Of a stretch of 64,000 nucleotides of DNA, positions 1 through 14,680 are shown one piece after another. The stretch lies in NCBI GenBank assembly GCA_015501055.1, contig JADNYV010000100.1:62001-126000 (forward strand), in the 5' to 3' direction. Within the stretch, counting starts at the first letter, position 1, and each line of letters starts with the position of its first letter. A program made the position numbers and the translations under genes. This DNA is from Mucidula mucida (Eukaryota > Basidiomycota > Agaricomycetes > Agaricales > Physalacriaceae). Below the pieces are notes generated by a model. It had not been told where the DNA came from, searched no databases, and worked only from the letters and a program-made list of their open reading frames with translations.

Positions 1-2
1 TA

Positions 3-2430
3 CTAACGCGCTAGACTCGTTACTACACAGTATCCCGAGCTCATGGTCGCCCCTGGCGGGCACTGACGAAACGGGCCTAACAAGACTGAGGTCAATGAAA
101 TGTTCGCGTAGGAAGGCGATAAGCCCGCGTGTAGTTTCTCCTTCAGTGGAAACCTCGGGGTATTCATCAAGTTGAACACCTCTGAATCGATGAAGAAGTC
201 CGAAGGTCGATAGAGGTTTTCACGTCTATGGAATTGGCGGCAAAGAATGTCAGCGGTGGAATTTGTTAAGTAACAGCAACACAACGCACCAAATACGATC
301 TTCAAAAGACTCACTCCAAATAGCAGAATGAAGAAGCCATTAAGTAGCGTCCAGAATCCTCCAAGCGCAGAGAGGCCCGCCCAGATGGACTTTTCCCTGT
401 AATCCGCGTCGAAACTCCAGTTTCTGTAGTCGGCTTGCATGTATAGTTGTAGAGTCGCCGTGTCGTCGTTTGAGGATGATGATAATGGATCAGGTATGAG
501 ATAAGGGATCTGAGCTACCAAGAAGTTCGCAGCCTAACGTCCGAAACTAAAAATTGACTCGCTGGAATAGAACGTGACTCACGGTACCAAATAGACTGGC
601 TGCGATGTTGTCTTCGGGAAGTTGCTGCCGAATTGTAGTCTGAACAGCTCCCATGAGATGTACATTCGACACAAGTGGAATCGGAACAGTGTTTGCTAAA
701 ATAGCGTTCACATCCGCCGTCAGCCCGACAGCCACATACACCGTTCTGCTGCGTGCATTGTTGTCGTAGTGGAAGTCGTCAAAGGAGCCTATAGGGTGCA
801 AGGCGGAGAAGTTGACTCGGACGAACAAATCCGGCCAAATATCGTTGGATGGATAGTCTATGAGATCTACCTTTCATGTTAGTATGTTGTGATTTGCGCA
901 ACTGCAAGAAGCGAGACTTACCATTCATAGTCTGCTGTTTAGCACTCCGTGCGAGTCTATTTGGGCAATCAATCTCGATCCCGGCAATCCGTGGGGTCAG
1001 AGCCACCCATGCTGAAATGGACTCGAGTCGAGACCAATATTTTCTAGTTCCATTACAGTCTGGTCCACTATACAAACCGGTCCATAGCGGTATTACATCC
1101 ACTGCGTCTTGAAAGTTCTGCATATTGTCGTCTAAAAAGCCGCTGGCCACGTCTTGGTCGGTGTATTCGTCTATCTGAACAAACTAAGGAGTAGAATGAG
1201 CATCATCTAGAACTTTGAGTGTGGCCGCTTACAACGAGGATTCTCCAGTTGCTGTCTGACTGTAGTCTGAGGTTATCGTGGACGACCAGCGTCGAATACC
1301 TTTTTGATGGCGTCAATCCGGCTTCATGAACAGGCTCCAGGATTACTGTCGTAACCGCAAAAGCCAACAGTACTAGAATCATGGCTACAGCGGACACGCC
1401 ACGCATCAGCACAATAGTCATCGACTCATCCCTGTCACTATACGTGAGAATCGACTCATGAGGCACAAACAAAGACGTACTGGAATACATGGCGAAAAAT
1501 CGTTCGCCCCGTAACGAGAGATAATCGACTGACACGACGCGCCCTTTCAGGGCACATTGTGGACATTGATAGGAAATCAAACGATTCCGTAAATGCCACG
1601 ATGAATCCCCAATCAGAACTCCGCCGGATAAGGGCGAGGACGCGAATGAGGAAAAGAGCCACGAGTGAGATCGCTTGGGCGTATATGCATATACAAAGCG
1701 TAATGGTGCTAGTGATGTCGTACTGATCGAAGTACCAGGTCCACGGTTGCACGAAACACGATGCTAGACGGTGACGTGAGCATCGTCCAGGGAGTGAGTC
1801 TAATAGCACCTACAAGTGATGATTTCACCGAGTGCGACCAGCATATCGAGATACACTGGCATGATAGGAAAAACACTAGAGCATCGCGTCCAGGACACAT
1901 CTGTCATCGATCCGTAGGCCCAAAATGTGCTCTTACCTGAGGACCTGATGAATGATAATCGCCGGAGACACACAGAACACCGCGATAAAATACTTCCACT
2001 CGGGGAGGTAATGCTGTAGAAATATTATTGCTCCACAAATGCAGCCTACTGATGAAATGAGTAGAAGCCGAAGAGTGTATGCGTGTAAGGTGGCATTAAA
2101 TATCACTCTCGGGATAACTGTGTCCAAGAACTGTTTCAACGTTCCCATTGACTCTGTGAGTCGTCGCATACTAGCTGATGTAGGCAGAGAAAAGGAAGTT
2201 CTCCTAACAGTTACTCCGAAAAACATTTTATATAGCGGACCAGGGCGAGGCTCGAGGACATACCGCCGGCGAATATCGATCCGGTATGTGGCATCTCACG
2301 ATGAACCTCCGATTTCCTGTGCGCGAAGAAGATTGCCACGCGTATTACTCCCGAGTTGTGAGATTTTGAGGCAGGAGCACAGCATGTCATGATCATGAGA
2401 TAGATGGCCTCATGGGCCACAAGAATCAAC
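3..2430 (-). CDS. Multi-pass membrane protein of an Agaricomycete-specific family (3' end near the window edge)
   Basis: I see a run of minus-strand exons with no single long frame. The most telling pieces are a soluble segment at about 830-550 with VPIPLVSNVHL, and a TM-rich segment at about 440-290 with WTLLNGFFILLFG. Near the C-terminus a frame with GLLHRFRG and then GLIAFLREHFIDLS lies at about 200-60. These resemble large hypothetical membrane proteins common in Agaricomycetes, whose C-terminal part reads KPLSPFG...GIVAFIRERLVDL; this is from memory. The upstream exons around 2226-1933 also contain TM-like stretches (LLLISSVGCICGAIIFL). The last TM frame and the C-terminal frame do not join cleanly at the apparent acceptor near 223, because the C-terminal frame meets a stop there. 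A frameshift or an unusual splice is therefore possible. Function is unknown; exon borders and start are not resolved. Confidence 0.5.
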
Positions 2431-2597
2431 AGATGGACAGAAATGCCTCATGGTCGAGAGAAGGTGAATGGCGCTGAGAGCTCTGTAAATGTCTGACGAA
2501 TGCTTGAAGCCGAAGCCTACCTGGGGAAGGGAATAGTACCCTATAAGCCCGATGGGCGCCATCATCCACGACAGCTAAAGAAATAAGAAGAGGCTGC

Positions 2598-4566
<1,969 letters not shown>

Positions 4567-4905
4567 GATGAGCCTTTGAAACAAAATTCTGGCATTTTAT
4601 ACCTCTCCCATTTGCGTTCCTAGGCCGTGACGATACGCATACGGCTGCATTGCGACGAGCCAAGGTCGCCTAACCTCATGTCTGCGCACAATGAAGGTTA
4701 TGCAAGTCCGATGCTGGACGTTAAAACGCGTAAGCAAGATGATGGTTGTTGATGAGGGTCCGCGCCGCGTAAGAACGTCGCAGCATATTGACCAAATCAA
4801 ACTTGGTCATATTTGTACGGAAGATATAATACTCGTTACACTGAGAGAGACAGAACAAAAAGCAAATCGGAACGGATCTCAGCAACAAAGCAGCATATCA
4901 ATGCT

Positions 4906-7050
4906 TCATGACTTGTGTAGGTCTGGCGAAGCAACCTCATCGAGCGAATGTTTCTCCGAGACTTTCTCCTTCGGACTCAGCCCAGCCTCGGTGTGCGCGT
5001 TGGCTTGGAGCTCACGAGCAGCATCAGGTCCATCGAATAGGGCGGCAGTTTCCTCGAGAGAGAGGTTCTTCGTCTCGACAACGACTAAAAGCAAGGTACG
5101 TTAGAAGCACGCCGTGACTGCGACGTGTAGACTCACAGAAGAAGAGGAAGACGCATTCGCAGAAGAGCCAGACGACATACACAATCTTAGACGGAAATCA
5201 GACGGGCACTCTAGAAAGGATACGAAGCAATGTATACGTAGTATTTCCAACCAAGTGCGTCAAGTGCAACCGGGTTCACGTATTGATTAAAGATCAATGC
5301 CAATGACACCGTAAAGTTGAACACTGTCAGACCCTTTGCGCGAAGCGGGTAGGGCAGAATTTCAACCGTATAGGAGACGATCAAGGGCGAGAAAGCAATG
5401 CTGCGCAATTGATTTTAGCTTGTATAAATCTTCAGAAGGGAAGACGTACTCATAAGCGGCATAAAACAGAAAGATGAATGCGATAAGGCCATGAGCCGCG
5501 CCAGGAGTTCCCTTCTCCGAGAACACGCCAAAGCAAACCGTCTGGGCACCGAAGAAAATGAACATGCCGACGCCTGATAGTAGGAAGAGTAGACGTCGAC
5601 CAGCTCTGTCGACGAGGAACGAAGCAAGCAGAGCCCACGCCAGGTTCCATATCTGGAGTATACCATTGATGAGCAGCTACACGGTCATGTTAGATACACG
5701 AGCACGGCACGAGCGCATTTACAGACCTGCGTCGTCGAATCAGTGATATCGATAGCCTTGAGGATCTTGTTCAGGTAATAAGAGGCGATACCATTCCCAG
5801 ACCACTGCGAGAAGAATGCTATCGCGACAATAATGTTCATACGCTTCCGATTTCCGACCGTCTTGATCAACGCTTTCCAACCCACATTCGCAGCAACATT
5901 ACGATCAAAGTCGATGGCGGCCTTGATTTCCTGGAACTCGAACTGTACCAACGGATCATTTCTGGTAAGCGCTCTGAATGAGTACGCTGCTGGGTACGAT
6001 GAAAGCATGCAACATACCGATCACCGTCAGCGTGATAATACGCGAGAATGTCAAGCGCTTCTTCCTCTCTCCCTTTGCTGACCAGCCATCGAGGGGACTC
6101 TGGTGCCCACCATATCAGGATGACCTGGATGACGGAAGGCAGAGCTTGCAGCACCGAAGGAACTCTCCACGCCCATGTGTTGCTGATCTTAAATGTCCCG
6201 AAAGTCGTCCACGCAGCGCTACGAGACTACGTCAGGGGTGCCGCAAAGCGCGTTCCAACAGTACGCACACAATAGAACCCGAATACCACAAAGAGTTGTA
6301 TGCGGATGTCAACGGAGCGCGATACGTCGGGTATGATATTTCAGTGACCAACATGGGGGCCGAATTAGCTTTGAAATAGACATGATCAGGTGGGCGAGTC
6401 TGATTGATCAAAAGACGTACCAGCAAACGTCAGTCCAAAGCCGATGAGGAAGCTACCGTGTGGTAGTTAGCCTTTGTGGAAATAGGAAGGCTATGGGAGG
6501 AGTACCGAGCACCGATGAACATGCCAACAGATTGCGCTGCTGTTTGTATGGCCGTCGCCACAATCATAAGAAATGCACCCAAAGCCACCGTTCTCTTGCG
6601 TCCGATGCCATCAGAAACGTATGGAGAGAATGGATACGCAGCCAGGGAGCCAATACTCTGGTTGGGCTGGGCATCAGCATACTGTGATTTCTGCATGTCG
6701 TGCATTACCTGGATAGCATTCAGCAGACCAAGTTTTCCTCCTGAAGGATTATCGAAGTAGTCCGACCACTGTGTGACCGACTGCAATCCATTCATCATAC
6801 TTCCATCGTAGCCGTTGGTCGACGAGGTGATGAGGCTGAAGAACGTTATATTTTAACGAAAATCGTTTTTTCTGGACGTACAAGAGTACAATCCAACCGT
6901 TGAGAGCGATGAGCCTGCAGATTGTTTATGTCTTTTACTCCAAATGCTGACAGCAGACGCATACCTTCTGTTATTGTACCACGTCCTACGGGGGTCAATG
7001 AGATGACCGAATCCACCAGCCCCTACGTTCGCGACAGCGCCGCCAGCCAT
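4906..7050 (-). CDS. MFS sugar (hexose/lactose permease-like) transporter
   Basis: A 12-TM sugar/H+ symporter of the plasma membrane. The start ATG at 7050 gives MAGGAVANVGAGGFG. Landmarks in order are a first TM region near 6880, the GRKRTV loop (6640-6600; the D/G-R-K-R loop between TM2 and TM3), and then WAWRVPSVLQALPS. PESPRWLVSKGREEEAL follows, which is the sugar-porter PESPR signature. The cytoplasmic loop and TM7 carry FFSQWSGNGIASYYLNKIL, then EILPYPLRAKG and FNQYVNPVALDALGWKYY. The cytoplasmic tail ends with charged residues to the stop at 4906 (KEKVSEKHSLDEV). Eight or so short introns interrupt it. The family is large in wood- and litter-decaying fungi; the exact sugar is not predictable. 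It is encoded next to the FAD monooxygenase on the same strand, but eukaryotic adjacency alone does not show joint function. Confidence 0.85.
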
Positions 7051-8196
7051 ACTCCTCGTGTACAATAGTCTGAAAGGTGAGTTAGATGAAAAGGAATAGT
7101 AGAAGCGTAAGAGTCCTCGGATCCACTAACCCAATAGCCGGACCGACCGCTTTTATACGACCTCAACGGATCAGGGTCACGACGGACCAAGCTCTGCTCG
7201 AACAGTGCGGATCGTCTAAGAACGCAGCATTCTCCACATTTTACAGGTCCAGGTACACTCTACCCCCAGACTGCCCCACGGGACTTTTGGAATTCGCGAT
7301 GCGCCTAAATAAAACCTGCGCGATGCTCCTAGAGTCTGCTTGAGTCCCTTCCGCGGTACGCCAAGACATGTCAAAAAGCGTCGTCAGACAAAATATGCCG
7401 GGATTTCTCCATGGCTCTTGGGCGACAAGCTCCAGATCTTATTCGGTATCGAGTGCAGAGCCAAGAAATCTACATAAGCATCTGTCAAGGATATACGACA
7501 GTCAGTTCTCCCGTATAGTAAGTGGCGGGATTGCGTTACCGTTCACTCCACTCTGACTCCTTCTACATGTACAGAATTGGTGAGGTACCTGCTGGTTGAA
7601 CTTACGTCTCCTGGAGTCCCGGCCCGGGAGGCTCCATATATGGCCTCCCGCGTCAACGTGATCTTGTGCCCATAACGCAGGGCGAACGCGGACGTCGCAG
7701 AAAGGATCAGCTGAGCAGGAAAGCGCCTCGTTGATTCTAGTACAGATGCGGCCGTCGATAAAAGCAAATTGAAGATAACCACCGACACTGAAGAGGACTT
7801 GGGCCTTGGCCAGTTGGCCGGCTATGGATCCGACTGATATGCTCCGTAGTCGCTGTTGTTATGTCGGCGAGAGGTGTCGTTTTACAGAGAAAGGAACGCG
7901 TCGGCAAGCCCATGGTGGTCAAGGCCAGAAAAGCATGTGCCCGTGTCTGTCACTCGATGATGTAAGGCGATCTTTGCGCGTTGCCCTTGCTTGACTTTCA
8001 CCACAAAGACCTTTGTCCGACTTGAAACAGTGGACCAGCGCTTCGTGCAACCATAATGCTGTGGCATGCGTCGCTGCGGCGGCCCTCTTTTCCTCTTGTC
8101 TCATGGTGGTCGACCTCACTGAAAACAAAGCTTAATAGTCGCCCGTCTATACTTAAAAGCCCAAAATGGAAGCCACAGCGGTACCGTTACTGATTA
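7051..8196. other. Interval without a confident gene
   Basis: Several short minus-strand frames exist. One, from an ATG at 8101 to 7919, is rich in Ala and charged residues. Another, about 7790-7540, can be read as RICTRINEALSCSADPFCDV in one frame, reminiscent of a Cys-containing secreted peptide. None gives a convincing spliced model, and no family is recognised. Part of this stretch must hold the promoters of the MFS gene (minus) and the small gene at 8197 (plus). Confidence 0.4.
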
Positions 8197-8682
8197 ATGG
8201 CTCCTCCCACCACTCGCACTGTCTCCAGAGCATTCGAAACCAACCCTAACGCACTTGTTGAAGTGTTCCAGGAGTTGGAGAGGCGTCAGATAATCGTTAT
8301 AGACTGCGCTACCGCTACGCGCATTTCTAATGCGTGAGTCCTCTCCCTATCTGGTACATCGGTGGATTGTGTCATTTATCTCTCCGTTCTAGAGTCGGCG
8401 ATACTCTGGCGGCCTTGGGCGTCAGATTCGAAGACTGGCTTGAAAAGGAAGCGGAGAACGAGCAGGAGCTTCTCATTGAGAGGAGGATGCCAAAGGCAGT
8501 TCGAGCGCCTGTACCTGTCGCAAAGTCGAAGACGTCGGAAGGCAAGAAGAACTCGAAGCGGACACGAAGGTTTGAGTTTGAGTTCAAGTCTGAATCTGAC
8601 TCCTGCTAACAGCATCTTTAGCAACGCCATTCTCACTTCTCCGCGAAAGTCAAAGAGGGTGCGATCGTTGGGTGATTCTTAA
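8197..8682 (+). CDS. Small basic hypothetical protein, 124 aa, three exons
   Basis: The model is exon 8197-8333, intron with gtgagt...ctag, exon 8393-8569, intron, exon 8622-8682, totalling 125 codons with phases agreeing. It starts MAPPTTRTVSRAFETNPNAL, continues with a helix-like segment (ELERRQIIVIDCATATRI), then LGVRFEDWLEKEAENEQELL. It ends in a Lys/Arg/Ser-rich tail with likely nuclear localisation signals (KKNSKRTR, SPRKSKRVRSL). No domain was recognised. Intron signals are canonical and the third exon is supported only by phase and composition. A nuclear, nucleic-acid-associated role is an inference from the basic tail. Confidence 0.65.
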
Positions 8683-8997
8683 AAGCTCATCGATATGACG
8701 AGCATATGCTTTGTATATTAGCTTAGTGTAGCTTGTACTTATAGGAAGCCGCATAGTTTCACATTTAACAATCACGATCCTGATCGTTTTAGAGCGTCGG
8801 ATAACAGTTGGTGTTGAGCAGCCAGAAATTACATGTACAGAATGACCTAGCGTCGGAGTAATTTAGATGAAGTCGAAGCAGACACTATATACGTGACATC
8901 CTTTCCTCCTTTGCTATAGAACGACATGGTACAATCTAACAATAACGAATGGTGATATTTACTTCATTACCAGTAGCTCAACCCCCGGAACGACAAT

Positions 8998-9845
8998 TCA
9001 ATTCGTTAATCCCTTCTCCTCAATCCACTTTTGATATATTCTTGAACACATCTTTCGATGGCCAATCCAAGCCGTTCTTCTTCCCAGAGTCCTAAGTGGG
9101 CTTCCCCTTCTTCGCTTTCGACTCTGAGACCTGTGCCTCAGAGCAACAACCACATACGACAATACAATCCTCAATAGCGTCCGCTTTGATGTATGTCTCG
9201 TGCTGAAGCCACGCGAACCTCCCATCGTCATCGAAACACCGTTTCGTGTCGCTGTTCTGGTGCAGAACAGCGGGAGTAGCCTGAAGGGACTCTAGAAACG
9301 TTTTTTGATGCGTCCGCGTCTTTACTTGGTCCCTGACAGCCTTGGTAACTTGACAACGTTTCTTCGGCGGCTCGGCACTGTAAACACCAGTTGAGAGAGT
9401 GTAGAGAGCATAAAACATATAACCCACTCTTGTTCTTCCTCCCCCTCATCAGACGATTCGCCATCTATCGCCGTCTCCTCAAATCTCCCCCCAATTTCCC
9501 CAGCAATGGCCAAGGACGTTTGCCCTAGTTTGAGATGAACACTTCGTCGGCTTTGTTGGAGTGGGAGAGGAGAGCAACAATAATCGACTCAATATCGACA
9601 AGGCTGGGATTGTACCCACCGAGGAGCCGGGATTCTGCCAGGGACAACTTGGAGCACTGCGCGCGTGACTTCGTCTGGTGTAAACACCGCCGGACGCAGC
9701 CTACAAAGCGTCGTCAGCCAAGCCACAGTGACGCCAGGCAACGAACGAACGCCCGGCGACAGGAAAAGACCTTCTTCCATCTCGTTCAATTGCTCCTCAA
9801 ACCCTTTAGAAAGGGGTTTACTGAAAATTTGAGTGAGCAAGACTG
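8998..9845 (-). CDS. Hypothetical protein, multi-exon, not recognised
   Basis: Minus-strand frames here have coding-like composition and plausible splice sites, but the model is incomplete. One exon reads FEEQLNEMEEG. After an apparent intron (gtcttttcc...tttgtag) comes a segment ending SLVDIESIIVALLSHSNKADEV. A second block reads LKLGQTSLAIAGEIGGRFEE and then an acidic stretch SSDEGEEEQEW. A 46-nt intron (gttata...tttacag) then leads to AEPPKKRCQVTKAVRDQVKT and a Cys-containing segment EDCIVVCGCC. The first and second blocks are in different frames, so a further intron or a frameshift lies near 9560. Family unknown. Confidence 0.4.
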
Positions 9846-9849
9846 ATTG

Positions 9850-11370
9850 TCCACATCCTAAAAGCGCAGAACAAAGGCAGATCTCAGGGGTTGGTAAACT
9901 AATCTTACAGGTGCATAGACCATCAAAGACCCCGGGGATAGTAAGAGAAAGCTCCCAGTGGTCAATGCAGCGTGCGGCATGCGACAGACAGACAGAATCG
10001 GAGCAAAGAATTGAACTCTTCTAGCAGATAGCAGAAGAAATAGACCCAGGCATATAAGACATTCTTGGGAATCCCAGCTCTTCCACGTTGCCAGTTGACA
10101 CAAAAATGGACATGAGCGTAGAGGCTAGAGCGCGTAATGTAAGTTCCCACGCCACAGTCATGTCTTGGTTCTCGACCAACTTTCATTGCCCTATATGTGG
10201 GGACACATCGGGTAGCTTAGTTTCAGAAAAAAATACACTCAGAAGCTCATCTAGTTCTCATCTATTGCCCGTCCCATGTGGGTGCTCTTCGTAGCGGGCG
10301 TCGGAGGAGGCGTCGGTCATTGAAACGTACGGTGGTCGAGAACGACAGGCTTATCAGAAGGCGAAGCCACTCCCGAAGCGGCCTTCTTGAGCATAATTTC
10401 CTGGATGTCTTGTACGTTTACCTAGCAAGGTGAAGTCAATCTTGGTACAGTGGCACGCTCGATGGCAGTGGATGCTCAAGTTGAGCAACCGATTGAACGC
10501 ATTTGAGGGCTCGAGAATCATGACGTTGTGCTCGATGAAGCGCCAGAAGATGCGAAACGGCGGTGTAATGTGGGGCTTGCAATAAGTGTAAACCGACCTG
10601 AACTCTCCCTCCCTGAACTTAACCGAAGCCTGAACTGCCATCGGGCCTTGGTTGTTCTGGCGCACGTTGTACGAGTCTGACGTGATTCCCCGATGAATTT
10701 TGATCAGCTGATGCACACTATCCTCGCCGTGTGTTTCTGATCTCAACGCAGTCGCTTGTAACTAACTCGAGCAGGACTTGAGGCTTGAGCAGAACCGCTT
10801 TGAGCGCAAGTACCTGTGCCTTGTGGGGATAAATCTTCTACTTACTTATTGGGCCATAAAGCCGACCAGGGCTGATGAGATTTTAAACTCCTTTACTGAT
10901 TACCCGCCGTTTCCGCCGGCGGTCTTCGTCAGTTACTCTCAGGTCCTTCACGACGCGAAGACTTGCAAGCGTGTTTCTTTCCTTGCACATCCCAATGCGA
11001 TGGTTGGCAGCGATGATCTGGCAGACCAGGTCCAGAATCTCTACGCCACGAGATATCTCAGCAGTACGTCCTACCTTGGTTGTTAGTGTGTGCGTTGCTC
11101 ACAGGTCGCATAGTCGCAGGATTAGTGGTACGTCCTTGAGTATGTTCCCCGCAGCCAATTTGACTCGAACAGCTCATGCTGTACGACCATTCCTTGACCT
11201 TTGCGGACGAAGTACGCTTCATCTGGAAGGCGCCGTCAAGTACTCCGAAGTGGCTATTCCTCGGAATGAGATACAGCGTGCCTGTGTTCGTCATTGTGCA
11301 CCTCGTTCGTGAGTCCGGCGATGCAAATGCTGTAGTGGAAACCTGAACGTGCTTCTGGAATAGAAATGGG
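9850..11370. other. Interval with weak ORFs only
   Basis: The longest frame is a 130-codon minus-strand ORF at 10354-10746 (it includes RIFWRFIEHNVMILEPSNAF). Its start is not an ATG and I do not recognise it. A plus-strand frame at 10778-11086 is likely non-coding. No tRNA or strong repeat was seen. Confidence 0.3.
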
Positions 11371-11379
11371 CGGCATGGC

Positions 11380-12511
11380 GAATCTGTCTTCGGGAGTACG
11401 TTACATCCTCACATCGCTTTCTACGATCTAATTGTCACTAGTTGTAAGCTCTTCACTCATCTGCTCAAAGATTGTGTTTATCGCATGCCAACGCAGCTGC
11501 AAGACATGGTTCGATATCGCTGTGCGTATCTCCATTTCCTATCAGACCTTTGCTCAATCTGCTTGTAGACTTTGGTTGGTATCGTAACCATCGCTGGAGG
11601 AAACTGTGAGTCCTTCTCCCCTTCCGCCGAATCTCACCGCCCGATTCTCAATAGTCCTTGTGCTCCTTCACCTGTGGAACCTATGGGATCGGAATGTCCG
11701 CCTCATTACATGGACCCTCATCTTGTTTGTCACGACACAGATCGCTAATTTTGCTTGCGGAATAAAGGTCGTCGTTACACTGACCCGTGAGTTCGTCTAT
11801 ACCGTTGTCGCCGACGGCTAATTTCGGGGCAGGTTCTGTGTTATGGGTACCGAGTCTTCATGTATGTGTTTTATCGAGCAGGAGCGACATTGGTATACTA
11901 TGGGCCCCAGGTGTCAGCATCTTATGGTATACAACGTCGGCATTCACTGATGGCTCCCGTACAGGTCCTCTTTGAGGTTGTCATATTTATTATGGTTGTT
12001 TGGAATGCTTTGTGTCAGCCTCGAAAGAAGGAGCAGGCTATGTCCATACTCTATCGAGATGGCGTCTTTTATTTCGTGGTATGTGTCACACCTTCATTCG
12101 GTATACTTAGGATGACATGAAACGCACAGGTTCTTCTTCGTAGGACCGCTTCTCTTTATAGATTGTTTCATCCCAGTTGACGTTGGCTCGCGCAGTTCTC
12201 CGGATGCTCAATCTATTCATCGCCTTCATTGCACCGGTGAGTATATTCTCCGTTTCACTCGCATCTCGGAGACTCAACAAGAAACAGTTATCACTGATAT
12301 TTCTCGGAGTCTTGTGAGTGTTTCATATATGCCTCTCTCACAAGGAATAACTCGCCTTTTCTCAGTTTCGTATGGTGCACGACAACGCTGGCCGTAACGC
12401 GCTTGATTCTCAATCTACGGCACATGGCCGAGCTGTCGAAATTTCGCAGGATGGACGACCAGATAAGAAGTGGGATGATAGAGGTGCGCGAATGCCGAGA
12501 ACCCCCATAGT
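11380..12511 (+). CDS. DUF6533-like seven-TM protein
   Basis: Short hydrophobic exons follow each other on the plus strand. One has SIVLVLLHLWNLWDRN (11650-11700), matching the RLYALWGRN-type turn of this basidiomycete 7TM family. Then come LILFVTTQIANFACGIKVV and LFEVVIFIMVVWNAL followed by EQAMSILYRDGVFYFV (11960-12080). Next is a frame around 12220-12330 with MLNLFIAFIAP and SLIFLGV. The last exon has LILNLRHMAELSKFRRMDDQ and ends near 12511. The order and spacing fit DUF6533/DUF6534-type membrane proteins, which are abundant in mushrooms and of unknown function. The 5' exon is uncertain: no clear ATG exon with the N-terminal DUF6533 motif was found, so the copy could be truncated. Confidence 0.5.
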
Positions 12512-12599
12512 ATGAACGGCATGTAGCTCCGATTCCGTGTACCTGGATGGTGTAGACTTAGACTAGAACATGTACAGTACATGCTAATCTGCTCAATGT

Positions 12600-14390
12600 T
12601 CAAATCATGACGGCTGAAGTTCCTGGATCAAACGAATGTTTTCCAAACACGCTTGCAGCAGGTAGTCAACCACGCCAGCGCACCGCTCGCAGCATGGCGC
12701 TCCGGAAAGACCTTTCCCTATAACATCGTGACCGTTTTCTCTAGCAGCTGCTGCGCCCAACCGGAAACAGTAATTCCTAAGAAGTCCATCATGTATATGT
12801 TGAACTCGAAGATAACGCCGGCAGCAAAAGCGATCCATATGAACATCGCACCAGGGACATCCACAAGCGAAGAGCTGTCGAATTGAAGGACCTTGGTGAG
12901 CAAAGCCTCTGCGGATCTATTAGCGTCAGAGCCCCAGATACGTATGACATCTAGTCCGTGTGGCTTGATATCCTCAAACCAAACGGGACTGTCGTGGTCT
13001 GGAGAGCGCGCCCAATTCGAACAGTATGTTCAAGGACCAGTAGACGACAGGACAGGAGGATACACGAGAGGAGGTGATACCAAGACTTGTTATGTTCGCT
13101 GGAGGTTGTAATAAGGGTCAGTACGAACCACTCAACAGCAGAAGGAAAGCTAACCAGAAAAGGGCGTGATCAGTCTTGACATTCTATCGAATGTAGTTAA
13201 GCATGACAAAGTGGCGGACAACCATGTCTCCAATCGGAAACGCCAGCGAGCTCAATCGTCAATCCGAGCTCTGCAGCCGCGAATATCTCGGTCAGGATTC
13301 TCATTTGAAGGTGGTGGCCATCGACGCCACTGATGTGGCAGAATCTGGACATCAAGCTTAGAGCGCCGCGATAGAGGCGGTCGGCCGCTGCCAAGGCACA
13401 ACCTAGAAGTAATTCTAAACGCATCCTCGGAAGTAAAGACAAGCCGCCTACATGGATTCAATGTTTATTAGAGCTAGCCACTAGTGTCGATGTGAGCAGG
13501 TGCGTTTAAATCGTCAACGAACCGACTCGCCAATCGGGCTTGTTCCAGCAGTTCTGTATCGTCAAGTTGTGTAGAGTGCGCTGGCATACCGAGGGAGTAC
13601 GCGACGGAAGCCTCTCCTACGTGAATTCTATAAGAAGCCTTATGAAAGAATAGATCCATCGCAATGGTATCGCCACACTCGCGAGACCTGGAGATACCGG
13701 AGACCGCATTGACAAGATTGCAAGACATTTCACAGTCTCCAGCGAGTGGTAACGTTCAGGATTTAGGACGACATTCGATATATTTTTGCCAATGAGATGC
13801 ACAAGTCGGGGGGAAACGATTCGCGCCCGCGCTGGTGTCAGGTGCGTACAAGCAATTCTACAGCACGCCAAATCGAGAACTGTACCAGATCGTAACGTGA
13901 AATTGAGCCACGGGGCGTATTTGGTGTAGAATCTGTACAAACCCGTCAGGATACACTAACACGCGAACGCAAATGCTGCAGACACTAAAAGCAATTCATT
14001 GATTTCATTTGGATGAAGGACTTGTTGAAGTGTTTCCAGTCCGTTCGGGAGCTCTTCAGCGACATTTAGGGCCTCTGGGGTGTTTAAAAGTCGTCTGAAC
14101 ATGGCTAAGGGCGCCGACCAATCGAAATGCTGGGGAAGAAAGGACCATGCACGGGCGGATCAATTGGTAGTGATTGTCAATGTAGAAGGAACATCCACCT
14201 CCAACGGAGACCGTATAATAAACACACCTAATCAAGAATAAAGTCGTAGCTTGAGTGTTGTCTTAGATCGAGTTCTTTAGAGCTTTGCAGCGATGACAAC
14301 TGAGGTCTGGGAAGGCAAGGACTTCACATCGTGCTTTGGTTTGCCTGCATGCGACGCAAGAGCGTTTACGACGTTGAATCGTACCCCCTG
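12600..14390 (-). pseudogene. Decayed Zn(II)2Cys6 transcription factor (fungal_TF/MHR type)
   Basis: Near 14390-14290 a frame reads RRKRSCVACRQTKARCE, then after nine residues SCHRCKALKNS. This is a binuclear cluster with five of six cysteines; the frame reaches a stop where the sixth should be. Downstream pieces match the order of the fungal transcription factor middle homology region. They are LHPNEINELL and FYTKYAPWLNFTL (13930-13890), ETVKCLAIL (13740), AMDLFFHKAS (13650) directly followed by EASVAYSLGMPAHS, and FDSSSLVDVPGAMFIWIAFA (12880). The usual ELLNRTRTWL region between the last-but-one blocks is missing and several junctions need frame changes with no good splice site. I infer a relic by stop/indel decay, although an unusual intron structure could rescue parts. 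Adjacent transporters may have been its targets, but there is no direct evidence. Confidence 0.55.
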
Positions 14391-14680
14391 ATTTGGCGCC
14401 TGTTTGGTCGAAGGAAGAAGAGGCCGGCTTACGAAACCGTCAATTGGAACGATCGCAGCTTGAACACTGTCACGATACGACTGTATCCTATGCTATGAAG
14501 CTAGGTAGAGTAGATACATGGGTAATGATTGAAGTTACCGCAGGGCGATTGGACTCTTGCTACATCTGTACTCTATTTCTAATCAGCGCCAGTGTACTAG
14601 CCCGGCAGGCGTCGGGATCGTGCTCGACTGAAAGCCCCCCAAGGAGGGCTACAACGTCCTGTAACATTATCCTCTTCTGG

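Noticed and set aside
10354..10746. 130-codon minus-strand ORF
   Set aside because: No ATG-led model, no recognised domain and no clear neighbouring exons. Listed only as part of an unresolved interval.
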